DNA of 15,804 bases from Pyrinomonadaceae bacterium. GTDB lineage: Bacteria > Acidobacteriota > Blastocatellia > Pyrinomonadales > Pyrinomonadaceae. Each line of letters opens with the position of its first letter. Positions within the stretch are counted from its first letter, which is position 1. Positions 1 to 6,933 of this stretch are shown piece by piece. Both the position numbers and the translations under genes were made by a program. The notes under the pieces are model-generated. The model was not told where the DNA came from and did not search any database. It worked only from the letters and a program-made list of their open reading frames with translations. Location of the stretch: NCBI GenBank assembly GCA_013695245.1, contig JACDAW010000299.1:1-15804 (forward strand), in the 5' to 3' direction.

Positions 1-435
1 GCCAGGTTGGTCTTCATCGTTTGTGAAAACTCGCCCTAACTTTGGTTCAACGCCGAGCAGCGGAAACAAATCGGCGGAAGCGACGATGCCGCTCAAACCT
101 TCGGGTTCGTCGCTCCCAGAGATGAGATTCGTACTCGCCAGGTTATACGTTGCGACGTACTGTAAGGATTGCGCCTGTTTTTGGTAGTCGGCGAAATCGG
201 GATATGAAAGGGGGAAACGCACTCCAGCGTCGTCGGCACTCGCGCCGTAGATGCTGACCAATTGCTTCTGGTGCGCGAAGGGCAACGGGCGCAAGAGTAC
301 CGCATTAACGACACTAAAGATTGCAGTGTTTGCTCCCGTGCCGAACGCCAGCGTAATCAGCGCAACGACGGTCACGCTTTTGTTCTTCCACAGCATCCGC
401 GCGGCGAACCGCATATCCTGCCACAAAGTATTCAT
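1..435 (-). CDS. ADOP family permease, N-terminal fragment (runs off window)
   Basis: This is the first 145 codons of another duplicated orphan permease; the rest lies beyond position 1. The frame is open from an ATG at 433-435 to the window edge. It starts with MNTLWQDMRF, then a transmembrane helix near residues 21-43 (containing TGANTAIFSVVNAVLLRPLP), then the start of a MacB-type periplasmic domain with SYPDFADYQKQ and, at the edge, LLGVEPKLGRVFTNDEDQPG. These blocks align directly with the other permeases in the window, most closely the one at 6934-9396 (YPDFxDYxKQ, LQYxAxY and DEPE are shared). A GAGGT ribosome binding site lies at 441-445, five bases before the ATG. An in-frame GTG sits immediately upstream (436-438) but is too near the binding site. 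It follows the preceding permease gene by 18 bp and is probably co-transcribed with it. Where it ends cannot be seen. Confidence 0.9.
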   Translation of the reverse strand, partial: MNTLWQDMRFAARMLWKNKSVTVVALITLAFGTGANTAIFSVVNAVLLRPLPFAHQKQLVSIYGASADDAGVRFPLSYPDFADYQKQAQSLQYVATYNLASTNLISGSDEPEGLSGIVASADLFPLLGVEPKLGRVFTNDEDQPG

Positions 436-453
436 CACTCACCTCGTTCCCAC

Positions 454-2919
454 TCACTCGTATCTGAGCGCGATCATCGGATCGACTTTTGACGCGCGTC
501 TAGCAGGAATGTAACTTGCCACCAAAGCAACGCTGGTGAGCAACAAGGCGACTCCCGCGAAAGTTAAAGGATCGGTCGCACTCACGCCGTAGAGCAAACT
601 CGTCATCGCGCGCGTTAAAGCAAACGACGCCGCGAGTCCAAGACAGACGCCGACGATCACAAGCGTCATGCCTTCACGCAGAACGAGTTTGAGCACGTCC
701 GCCCCGCGTGCGCCTAAAGCCATGCGAATACCGATCTCGCGCGTGCGCCGTGCGACTGAAAAACTCATCACGCCGAAAAGACCAACGGAGGCCAACAGTA
801 ACGCCAAGAATCCGAACGCCCCCAAAAGTCCCGCGCCGATGCGCGGCAGCAGCAGCGCGCCACTCAAGTGTTCGTTCAAGGTTCTCACGTTCGATACCGG
901 AAGATTTTTATCGAGCAGGCGAATCTGCTCGCGCACGGGCGCAAGCAGCGTGCGCGGATCGCCCACGGAGCGCACTTGCAGAGTCATCTCCGAACGGTAA
1001 TGTTGCCAGAATGGTTGATAGAAATACGGCAGCGTGTCTTCTCCGAGCGTGTTGTATTTCGCATCGCGCGCGACGCCGATGACTTCGAGAAACGGCCCCT
1101 CCGCTCCTTCGCGGCTGAGACGTTTGCCGAGAGGATTTTGATTCGGCCAGAAGAGGCGCGCGAACGCTTCATTGATGATCACAACGCCCGGCGCGCCTTC
1201 TCTATCGCTCACCGTAAAATCGCGTCCAGCGACAAGCTTGATGTTCATCGTCTCAAAATAGCCGGGTGAGACGGTATTAAAATTATATTCGTTATCTTCG
1301 CCGGGCTGCGACGCGCGCCCTTCGATTTCGACGCTTCCGCGTTGGCTGCTGAAACCGAGCGGCACCATCTCCGCGAGGCTTACCGCTTCGACGCCCGGCA
1401 GAGTCCCGACGCGCTCTATTAGTTGACGATAAAACTCCGCGCCCTTTGCTTCCGTGTATCCTTGTATGCCGACCTCCGGCGTCATGATCAAAACGTTGTC
1501 AGCGCGGAAGCCCACATCAATTGATTGCGCGTTGCCTAAACTTCTCAAGAACAACCCCGCGCCGACTAAGAGCACGAGCGAGACGGCGACCTGCGCAACG
1601 ACAAGCAAGTTGCGCAGGCTGAAACGACGCGGCGTGAAACTCGCCGTCGCGCTTTCATCCTTGAGGGCTGGCAACACATCGGCGCGCGTCGCCTGTAATG
1701 CCGGAGCGATGCCGAAGATGAGTCCCGTAAGGATCGAGAAGCAGAGGGCGAAGAGCAGCACGCGCGCGTCCGGAGAAAAATCGAGGGCGATGGGGACGGG
1801 CGTTGGCAAGCTGAACCAGAGCGGTAGTTCGGTTAACCACAACACGACGATCAATCCGAACGCGCCACCGACGAGCGCAAGCAGTATGCTCTCGGTCAGC
1901 AGTTGGCGCACGATCCGCCACCGGCTTGCGCCGAGCGCGATGCGAATCCCGATCTCGCGTCTTCTGACCGAAGCCCGCGCGAGCAGCAGGTTAGCGACGT
2001 TGGCGCACGCGATCAGCAACACCAGCCCGACCACGCCCATCATCAAACCCGCGATGCCTAAGACCACGCCACGCACCTGCGGCGGCACGCGCGCTTCCGC
2101 TTCACGTAGCACGGTGATCTTGCGTCCTTCTTCGCGCACGTTGCTCCACTGGCGCGGGTGCTCTTCCCGCAAGCCCCGCGCAATCGAATCAAAACTCGCC
2201 TGCGCTTGTTCAACTGACACGCCGTCCTTCAAACGCCCGATGAGAAACAGCCCGCGATTGCCGCGACTCTCCACCGTCTCCTTATCCTGCGCGGCGTGCG
2301 CGAACGCCGGAATAGGAATCCACATGTCGGGCGCGAGTCCCGTAATGATTCCCGTAAATTTTTCCGGCGCGATTCCGGCAACGGTGAAAGACCCGCCGCT
2401 CACCGTGATCGTTTTTCCAACAATAGACGCATCACCGCCAAAGCGTCGCTGCCACAAACCGTGACTTATCACCACCGTCGGCGCAGCGTCAGCCGCGTCA
2501 TCCGCTTCCGTAAACACGCGCCCGCGTGCCGCCCGCACACCGAGCACGTCGAAGTAGCTGACGCTCGTCACGGTCGCCAGAGCGCGTTCGGACTCCCCGC
2601 CCGCACTTAAACTCACGGGTCGGATCGTGTACGCCGCCAAGCCGGAGAGCGCGTCGGAGCGATTGCGAAAATCTATGTAGTCAGGATATGACGAAGCGCC
2701 GTAGAGCGGCCCCGAATAATCGCTTGTGTAGAGCGCGACGAGCCGCGATTGATTCTCAACAAGGGGAAGCGGGCGAAAAAGCACGGCGTTAACGATGGAG
2801 AAGATCGCCGTGTTCGCGCCGATGCCTAACGCAAGCGAGATCACCGCTACAATGGTGAAAGCCGGGTTCTTAAAAAGCATCTTCACGCCGTATCGCAAAT
2901 CCTGAATCAATGTGCTCAT
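454..2919 (-). CDS. ADOP family permease (MacB/FtsX-like, divergent member)
   Basis: A complete 821-residue inner-membrane permease of the acidobacterial duplicated orphan permease family: two MacB/FtsX permease halves fused in one chain. Predicted helices lie near residues 21-43, 285-312, 340-363, 385-409, 435-458, 697-720, 750-770 and 785-805. MacB-type periplasmic domains fill about 50-280 and 465-690. Each half carries the family's cytoplasmic motif, REIGIRIALGA (322-332) and REIGIRMALGA (727-737), and the chain ends DPMIALRYE. It has no Walker motifs, so any ATPase would have to come from elsewhere. It is the most divergent ADOP here: ARRTREIG replaces the QRTHEIG of its neighbours, LREGM replaces GQGM, and the segment before the second helix lacks the usual RPALLVLLGAV. 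A GAGGT site (2925-2929) precedes the ATG by five bases. It sits 36 bp after one ADOP and 18 bp before the next. Family membership is secure; the substrate or mechanical role is unknown. Confidence 0.95.
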   Translation of the reverse strand: MSTLIQDLRYGVKMLFKNPAFTIVAVISLALGIGANTAIFSIVNAVLFRPLPLVENQSRLVALYTSDYSGPLYGASSYPDYIDFRNRSDALSGLAAYTIRPVSLSAGGESERALATVTSVSYFDVLGVRAARGRVFTEADDAADAAPTVVISHGLWQRRFGGDASIVGKTITVSGGSFTVAGIAPEKFTGIITGLAPDMWIPIPAFAHAAQDKETVESRGNRGLFLIGRLKDGVSVEQAQASFDSIARGLREEHPRQWSNVREEGRKITVLREAEARVPPQVRGVVLGIAGLMMGVVGLVLLIACANVANLLLARASVRRREIGIRIALGASRWRIVRQLLTESILLALVGGAFGLIVVLWLTELPLWFSLPTPVPIALDFSPDARVLLFALCFSILTGLIFGIAPALQATRADVLPALKDESATASFTPRRFSLRNLLVVAQVAVSLVLLVGAGLFLRSLGNAQSIDVGFRADNVLIMTPEVGIQGYTEAKGAEFYRQLIERVGTLPGVEAVSLAEMVPLGFSSQRGSVEIEGRASQPGEDNEYNFNTVSPGYFETMNIKLVAGRDFTVSDREGAPGVVIINEAFARLFWPNQNPLGKRLSREGAEGPFLEVIGVARDAKYNTLGEDTLPYFYQPFWQHYRSEMTLQVRSVGDPRTLLAPVREQIRLLDKNLPVSNVRTLNEHLSGALLLPRIGAGLLGAFGFLALLLASVGLFGVMSFSVARRTREIGIRMALGARGADVLKLVLREGMTLVIVGVCLGLAASFALTRAMTSLLYGVSATDPLTFAGVALLLTSVALVASYIPARRASKVDPMIALRYE

Positions 2920-2955
2920 CGCTTACCTCGTCGCATTAAATTTTTAATCGCAAAT

Positions 2956-5394
2956 CTACTCATAACGAAGCGCGACCAGAGGATCGACTTTCGTCGCTCT
3001 GCGCGCCGGAATGTAACAAGCCAAGAAAGCGACGGCGGTTAGCAGCAGGGCGATACCGGCAAATGTTATGGGATCGGTTGCGCTCACGCCGTAAAGCAAG
3101 CTCTTCATCAAGCCTGTTAAAGCCAACGCGCCCGCCAACCCAATCGCAACGCCGATTAGGACAAGGATCATGCCCTGCCCGATCACAAGCCGCGCCACGT
3201 CACGCCCTTGCGCGCCCAGAGCCATGCGGATTCCGATCTCGTGCGTGCGCTGTGCCACCGAATAACTCATCACGCCGAAGATACCGATTGCCGCTAAGGT
3301 GAGTGCGACGAAAGCGAAACTGCCGAGCAGCAGCATGTTGAAACGTCGTTCAGCAATTGACTCGCCGATTAATTGATTCATCGCCTTCGTTTCATAAAGC
3401 GGTTGATCCTTATCAATATCCAACACTGCGTTGCGCATCGCGGGGACGAGCGTCGTCGGCTCGGCAAACGCGGTGCGCGCCACAAGTGACATTTCGCTCA
3501 TCGGGAATTGAAGATAGGACATGTAGTATTCCGGTTCTGCTCCGGCGTCCAATCCGCGAAATCTCACGTCTCCGACAACGCCCACGATCTCGCCTGTGGT
3601 TTCGCCGGAGAGCGTCGAAAATTTCAAGTGCTTACCGAGAGGATCAGTGCTCGCAAAGAAGCGGCGCGCAAGCGTTTCGTTAATCAACAGAACTTTCGGC
3701 GCGTCCTCATTGTCGCGCTCAGAGAACGCGCGCCCTTTGACGAGCGGGATGCCCATCGCGCGCAGGAGGTCGGGAGTGATCATGCGGAAATTTGCGTTCG
3801 GTTTCTCGCCTGCTCCGAGCGGCGCATTGCCTTCAATCTCAAAATCACCTTGCACAGCGTTCCCGCTCAACGGAAGCGGAAAGATCGCTCCCGCCGCTTC
3901 AACGCCCGGCAACGCACTGATGCGCCCGACAGCTCTTTGAAAGAATTCTGCCTGCTGCGATTCTTCCTCGTATTTCCCGCTTAAAGAGAGAGTCGCCGTG
4001 ATCACATTGTTCGGATCAAAACCGGGATTGATCTCGCGCAGATGCCAGAAACTTTTAATCAATAGCCCCGCGCCGATCAAAAGCACGAGCGACAATGCGA
4101 TCTCCGAGACGACGAGCAAACTTCGCACACGATTGCGCCGCAAACTCTCCGTGCCGCCTCGCCCACCCTCTTTGAGCGTCTCGTTGAGATCAACTCTCGA
4201 AGCTTGCAAAGCGGGAGCGAGACCGAACGCGACACCCGTCAAAACTGAGACGCCGAGGGTAAAGGCGATCACCCGCGCGTCGAGATTGACCTCGCCGAGG
4301 CGCGCGACATCAAACGGAATAGCGGCGACAAGCAGATCAATACCCCACAACGCGAGCAGCAATCCGAGCGCGCCGCCCGCCAACGAAAGCAACGCACTCT
4401 CCGTCAGCAGTTGCCGCACGACGCGCGCGCGTCTCGCTCCGAGCGCGGTGCGAATCGCAATTTCTCTGCTCCGCGTCGCTGCCCGCGCGAGCAACAGGTT
4501 AGCGACATTGGCACACGCGATCAGCAACACCAATCCGACCGCCCCTAAAAGTACAAGAAGCGCTGGCCGCACATTTCCAACAAGGCTTTCATGCAGCGAG
4601 ACGAGCGAGACCGTGCGCCCGGCATTCTCCTCCGGGTATTCTTGTTCGAGCCGCGCCGTGATGGTGTTCATCTCCGCCTGCGCTTGCGTTAAACTCACGT
4701 TCGGTTTCAAACGCCCCACAATCTGCAGGTAGTTTGTGTCGCGCTCCGCGTTTAATTCGTCCGTCGGATCGAGCGGCAACCAAAAATCCACATTACTGAA
4801 ATCAACGGGAAACTTAAAATCCGCAGGCATCACGCCGATCACGGTCGCGCTCTTATTCGCATCGAGCGTGAGTTGTTTACCCGTGATGTTTGGATCGGAG
4901 CTGAATCGTCGCCGCCACAAATCATTGCTGATCACGACCACGATGGGCGCTCCCTCCGCCGATGCCGCTAACTCTTCGGGCGCAAACGTGCGACCCAAGG
5001 CGGGCTGCGCACCGGAGACCGCAAACAAGTCGCCTGTAAACCCGATGCCGCCCAATTGCTCCGGCGCGCTTCCTTCACTCGTGAGCGTCGCAGCCGCGCC
5101 GGTATAGGCGGTCATGCTTTCAAAGACGTGATTCTGCTTTTGCCAATCCGTGAAATTAAGGAACGACGAAGACCTTCGCTCCAAATTCTTCTTCACGTTC
5201 GTCCCCCACACTCTCACAAGCCGTTCGGAGTGCTCAAACGGCAACGGACGCAGCAACACCGCGTTGACGACCGAGAAGATCGCCGCGTTCGCTCCAATCC
5301 CAAGTGCCAACGCCAGCACCGCAATGAAGGTGAAGCCCGGATTCTTAGCGAGCATCCGAACGCCGTAACGCAAATCCTGCCACAACGTGTTCAT
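2956..5394 (-). CDS. ADOP family permease (MacB/FtsX-like)
   Basis: A complete duplicated orphan permease of 812 residues with the chosen start. The open frame extends 13 codons further to an ATG at 5431-5433, but the conserved family start MNTLWQDLRYG begins at 5394 and has a GAGGAAA binding site (5401-5407) nine bases upstream, whereas the outer ATG has none. Predicted helices lie near residues 21-44, 278-302, 331-350, 376-395 and 424-446, with three more in the last 130 residues. The two periplasmic MacB-type domains lie between. Motifs seen are VLLIACANVANLLLARA, SREIAIRTALGA in the first half, RTHEIGIRMALGA in the second, and the terminal DPLVALRYE. It shares RRNRVRSLL, NETLKEGGRG and DKDQ with the ADOP at 6934-9396, so these two form a subgroup. 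It is the first gene after the long non-coding stretch and is therefore the likely lead gene of the second block. Confidence 0.95.
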   Translation of the reverse strand: MNTLWQDLRYGVRMLAKNPGFTFIAVLALALGIGANAAIFSVVNAVLLRPLPFEHSERLVRVWGTNVKKNLERRSSSFLNFTDWQKQNHVFESMTAYTGAAATLTSEGSAPEQLGGIGFTGDLFAVSGAQPALGRTFAPEELAASAEGAPIVVVISNDLWRRRFSSDPNITGKQLTLDANKSATVIGVMPADFKFPVDFSNVDFWLPLDPTDELNAERDTNYLQIVGRLKPNVSLTQAQAEMNTITARLEQEYPEENAGRTVSLVSLHESLVGNVRPALLVLLGAVGLVLLIACANVANLLLARAATRSREIAIRTALGARRARVVRQLLTESALLSLAGGALGLLLALWGIDLLVAAIPFDVARLGEVNLDARVIAFTLGVSVLTGVAFGLAPALQASRVDLNETLKEGGRGGTESLRRNRVRSLLVVSEIALSLVLLIGAGLLIKSFWHLREINPGFDPNNVITATLSLSGKYEEESQQAEFFQRAVGRISALPGVEAAGAIFPLPLSGNAVQGDFEIEGNAPLGAGEKPNANFRMITPDLLRAMGIPLVKGRAFSERDNEDAPKVLLINETLARRFFASTDPLGKHLKFSTLSGETTGEIVGVVGDVRFRGLDAGAEPEYYMSYLQFPMSEMSLVARTAFAEPTTLVPAMRNAVLDIDKDQPLYETKAMNQLIGESIAERRFNMLLLGSFAFVALTLAAIGIFGVMSYSVAQRTHEIGIRMALGAQGRDVARLVIGQGMILVLIGVAIGLAGALALTGLMKSLLYGVSATDPITFAGIALLLTAVAFLACYIPARRATKVDPLVALRYE

Positions 5395-5439
5395 CAGTTT
5401 TTTCCTCGCGCACGCTTTCTTACCCGATTCCATAAGGAA

Positions 5440-5475
5440 TCATCGTGCCACCCGATGCCGATGTGCTTTGTGCAC
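5440..5475 (-). other. Possible 11-codon leader ORF
   Basis: On the minus strand a GTG codon at 5473-5475 is preceded, after four bases, by AAGGAG (5480-5485), one of the best binding-site matches in the window. The frame runs eleven codons, MHKAHRHRVAR, to a TGA at 5440-5442. It lies about 45 bp upstream of the permease start at 5394. The peptide is rich in basic residues and histidine. Its shortness, GTG start and tight spacing mean it may be chance; there is no comparative support. Confidence 0.15.
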
Positions 5476-5535
5476 CCGGCTCCTTAAATTTAGTGGAATA
5501 TAGGAAGATTAAACGCAAGCCTCGCTGTTCGCTTC

Positions 5536-5553
5536 TGGGATCGCGCGATCCCA
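5536..5553. promoter_or_regulatory. Perfect 18-bp palindrome, candidate operator or leader hairpin
   Basis: TGGGATCGCGCGATCCCA is an uninterrupted perfect palindrome inside the long non-coding gap, about 140 bp upstream of the permease start at 5394. It could be a dimeric repressor operator, or in RNA a short stem with almost no loop. It lies just downstream of the weak promoter candidate at 5573-5601, where an operator or 5' leader element would be expected. No regulator gene is next to it and I recognise no specific regulator's consensus. Confidence 0.4.
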
Positions 5554-5572
5554 AAACTGAAACTTTGCGCGA

Positions 5573-5601
5573 ATGATTCTTAAACGAGCAAGAACCGTAA
5601 A
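5573..5601 (-). promoter_or_regulatory. Weak sigma70-like promoter candidate for the second ADOP block
   Basis: On the minus strand TTTACG (5596-5601) and AATCAT (5573-5578) are separated by 17 bases. Each matches four of six consensus positions. A start near 5566 would place the 18-bp palindrome at roughly +13 to +30. It is suggested by position between the terminator-like hairpin and the permease gene at 5394. Matches of this quality are common by chance, and acidobacterial promoters may deviate from the E. coli consensus. The AT-rich tract at 5481-5520, with TATATT and TAAATT, is another possible site without a good -35 partner. Confidence 0.2.
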
Positions 5602-5640
5602 GCGAAGTTTGGATTGAAATCGAAAGCGCATCTCAAAGCG

Positions 5641-5685
5641 GAATAAACCTCGCACACAACACTGACTTGTACGCGAGGTTTATTC
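5641..5685 (-). terminator. Strong stem-loop, probable (possibly bidirectional) terminator
   Basis: GAATAAACCTCGC (5641-5653) and GCGAGGTTTATTC (5673-5685) are perfect 13-base inverted arms around a 19-base loop, and the loop itself contains a four-base inner stem (acaa 5656-5659, ttgt 5667-5670). The GC-rich core is followed on either strand by TTTATTC, an imperfect T-rich run paired to an A-rich run, as in bidirectional intrinsic terminators. It begins 52 bases beyond the stop codon of the repeat protein gene, where the first block should end. There is no long pure T tract, so an RNA-stabilising or regulatory hairpin is the alternative. Confidence 0.6.
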
Positions 5686-5737
5686 TTAAACTTCCGGCGC
5701 TTAACAGGAATTCTGTGCGCTGCAACCGAAATCAGTA

Positions 5738-6886
5738 CTACTGCGCGGACAAGGCGCGCTTACGTTCGTAGTCTGACCTGATCGTATTGATCGCTTCGAG
5801 CAAAGCTGAACGCACGCTGCCATTGGTCGAGCGAGTTTCGGCGACGCTCATCAAAACATTTGCCTTCTCGTAATCAGACGAAATCGCGGAAGCAGATTGA
5901 ATTGCGAGCAACAATAGATCTTCGTCGGAACGATGTCGCGCAACGACTTCGCTCAACACGCGCTTGCGCTCGTAGTCCGATCTGATCGTGTTAACGGCAC
6001 GAAGAAAAGCTGCGCGCGCTTCGCTGCTGATCGCGTCGAAACCCGCGATCTTGATCAGAACGTTCGCCTTCTCATAATCGGATGAGATGGCCGAAGCAGC
6101 TTGAATCACGAATGACAGCAACTCGTTTTCAGTGCGATGCCGGTTTAGCACTTCACCCAGCACGCGCCCGCGTTCGTAATCGGATTTAATCTTCCCGACG
6201 ACTTCAAAGAAGGAAGCGCGCACCCCCGAATTGCTTAGCTCACGCCGCGCCGCTTGATTGAGCAGTTCCGCCTTCTCATAATCGGATTTGAGTTGGCGAC
6301 TTGCCTGCTCAAGCGTGCGACGCATAATGCCGGAATCAACCTGATCGCTTTTGAGAACAGTCGTGAGATAGATTCGCCGGGCATAATCAGATGTTAGATT
6401 CTCCGCCTCGTCGAGCACGGCTGACGCACCGCGTCGGCGGAGAATCTTCTGCGCCCGCGCCTCGGCATCAAACCCATCGCGCAACGCATCGGCGAGCGCC
6501 CTCACCATCCACGCCCGCGCTTCCGCGTCGTAAGGCTGCATCGCGCCGCCGACCGTGTAGCGCCGCTCCAACTCGCCGTTTGCGCTGCGCCTGATTTCAA
6601 GTTGGCGCGTAATCCCATCCAGTGTTTCCTTGATCTGGAAGAGTCCGTTCACCGAAACATTTATTACGTCCGTATAATCATCGTTGAATTCAACCTCGTC
6701 GCGGATAGTAACGCTTTTTTCGTGTCCATCAACAGAGTGAGTCCAACGTGAATTTCGCCCGCGCGCTGAATTCTCGCGCTGCTCCGTCGTTCTCTCTTCA
6801 CGACGGATTTGACGTTCCTGTTCTTGCAACGTCGGCAGCAGCGAACCGGAACAAATTAGACTAACCATCAACATAGCTTTAATCAT
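5738..6886 (-). CDS. Predicted secreted protein with SDYE 34-residue helical repeats
   Basis: The product has 382 residues from the ATG at 6884-6886, chosen because GAGGTG (6894-6899) lies seven bases upstream; an ATG two codons earlier (6892) leaves only one base of spacing. The first 20 or so residues (MIKAMLMVSLICSGSLLP) look like a signal peptide without a clear lipobox. A charged linker follows (LQEQERQIRREERTTEQRE). Residues about 45-115 look beta-rich (EVEFNDDYTDVINVSVNG), then a helical stretch leads into seven copies of an (S)DYE(K/R) motif at 34-residue steps to the C-terminus. From memory, the same domain order occurs as the periplasmic tail of BlaR1-like M56 peptidases of Acidobacteriota and relatives; here no peptidase part is present, so a stand-alone version is inferred. 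It is likely periplasmic and protein-binding. It lies 47 bp after an ADOP gene and ends the first block. No enzymatic function can be assigned. Confidence 0.85.
   Translation of the reverse strand: MIKAMLMVSLICSGSLLPTLQEQERQIRREERTTEQRENSARGRNSRWTHSVDGHEKSVTIRDEVEFNDDYTDVINVSVNGLFQIKETLDGITRQLEIRRSANGELERRYTVGGAMQPYDAEARAWMVRALADALRDGFDAEARAQKILRRRGASAVLDEAENLTSDYARRIYLTTVLKSDQVDSGIMRRTLEQASRQLKSDYEKAELLNQAARRELSNSGVRASFFEVVGKIKSDYERGRVLGEVLNRHRTENELLSFVIQAASAISSDYEKANVLIKIAGFDAISSEARAAFLRAVNTIRSDYERKRVLSEVVARHRSDEDLLLLAIQSASAISSDYEKANVLMSVAETRSTNGSVRSALLEAINTIRSDYERKRALSAQ
5741..6391 (-). repeat. Seven in-frame 34-residue (102-bp) protein repeats
   Basis: The SDY triplets of the repeat protein begin at residues 166, 201, 235, 269, 303, 337 and 371 (numbered from the ATG at 6886): one step of 35, then five of exactly 34. 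From the second copy on, two versions alternate, SDYEKAxxL and SDYERxRxL, giving a 68-residue higher-order unit seen in full at 201-268 and 269-336 and cut after 46 residues at 337-382. At DNA level the copies are clearly diverged, so the duplication is not recent or is held only at protein level. The 34-residue length resembles TPR, but the TPR consensus is not visible. Confidence 0.85.
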
Positions 6887-6893
6887 CGCCATA

Positions 6894-6899
6894 CACCTC
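6894..6899 (-). promoter_or_regulatory. Ribosome binding site deciding the repeat-protein start
   Basis: GAGGTG on the minus strand lies seven bases before the ATG at 6884-6886 and only one base before the ATG at 6890-6892. This favours the inner ATG by two codons. The same (C)GAGGT core precedes the starts at 435 and 2919. Confidence 0.6.
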
Positions 6900-6933
6900 G
6901 TTTCTCAAATTCGTAACTGACTTTCACCCCGCA

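Larger units (their letters stand above)
5395..5737. other. 343-bp non-coding stretch separating two gene blocks
   Basis: This is the only sizeable gap in the window, and no long reading frame on either strand looks real. Read in the direction of transcription (minus strand), it holds in order: a strong inverted repeat just after the repeat-protein gene (5641-5685), a weak sigma70-like promoter candidate (5573-5601), a perfect 18-bp palindrome (5536-5553), an AT-rich tract (about 5481-5520), a ribosome-binding-site-like AAGGAG with a possible 11-codon ORF (5440-5475), and the leader of the permease gene starting at 5394. This order suits the end of one transcription unit and the start of another. 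I see no tRNA, IS element or CRISPR in it. Confidence 0.7.

Noticed and set aside
1454..2464. 336-codon open frame on the plus strand
   Set aside because: It lies fully inside the permease at 454-2919, in antisense. Similar frames with similar peptides occur opposite the same part of the other ADOPs (3998-4732, 8033-8752, 14711-15493), which is explained by sense-strand conservation and GC-rich third positions. The peptides are low-complexity, rich in S, T, R and P, with no domain.
5395..5433. Upstream 13-codon extension of the permease gene (MESGKKACARKKL...)
   Set aside because: No ribosome binding site precedes the outer ATG, while GAGGAAA precedes the inner ATG, where the conserved family N-terminus begins.
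5741..6391. Reading the 34-residue repeats as TPR or PPR units
   Set aside because: Only the length fits. The TPR pattern of W/L-G-Y-A-F-A-P positions is absent and the conserved core is SDYE(K/R), so a distinct repeat family is more likely.
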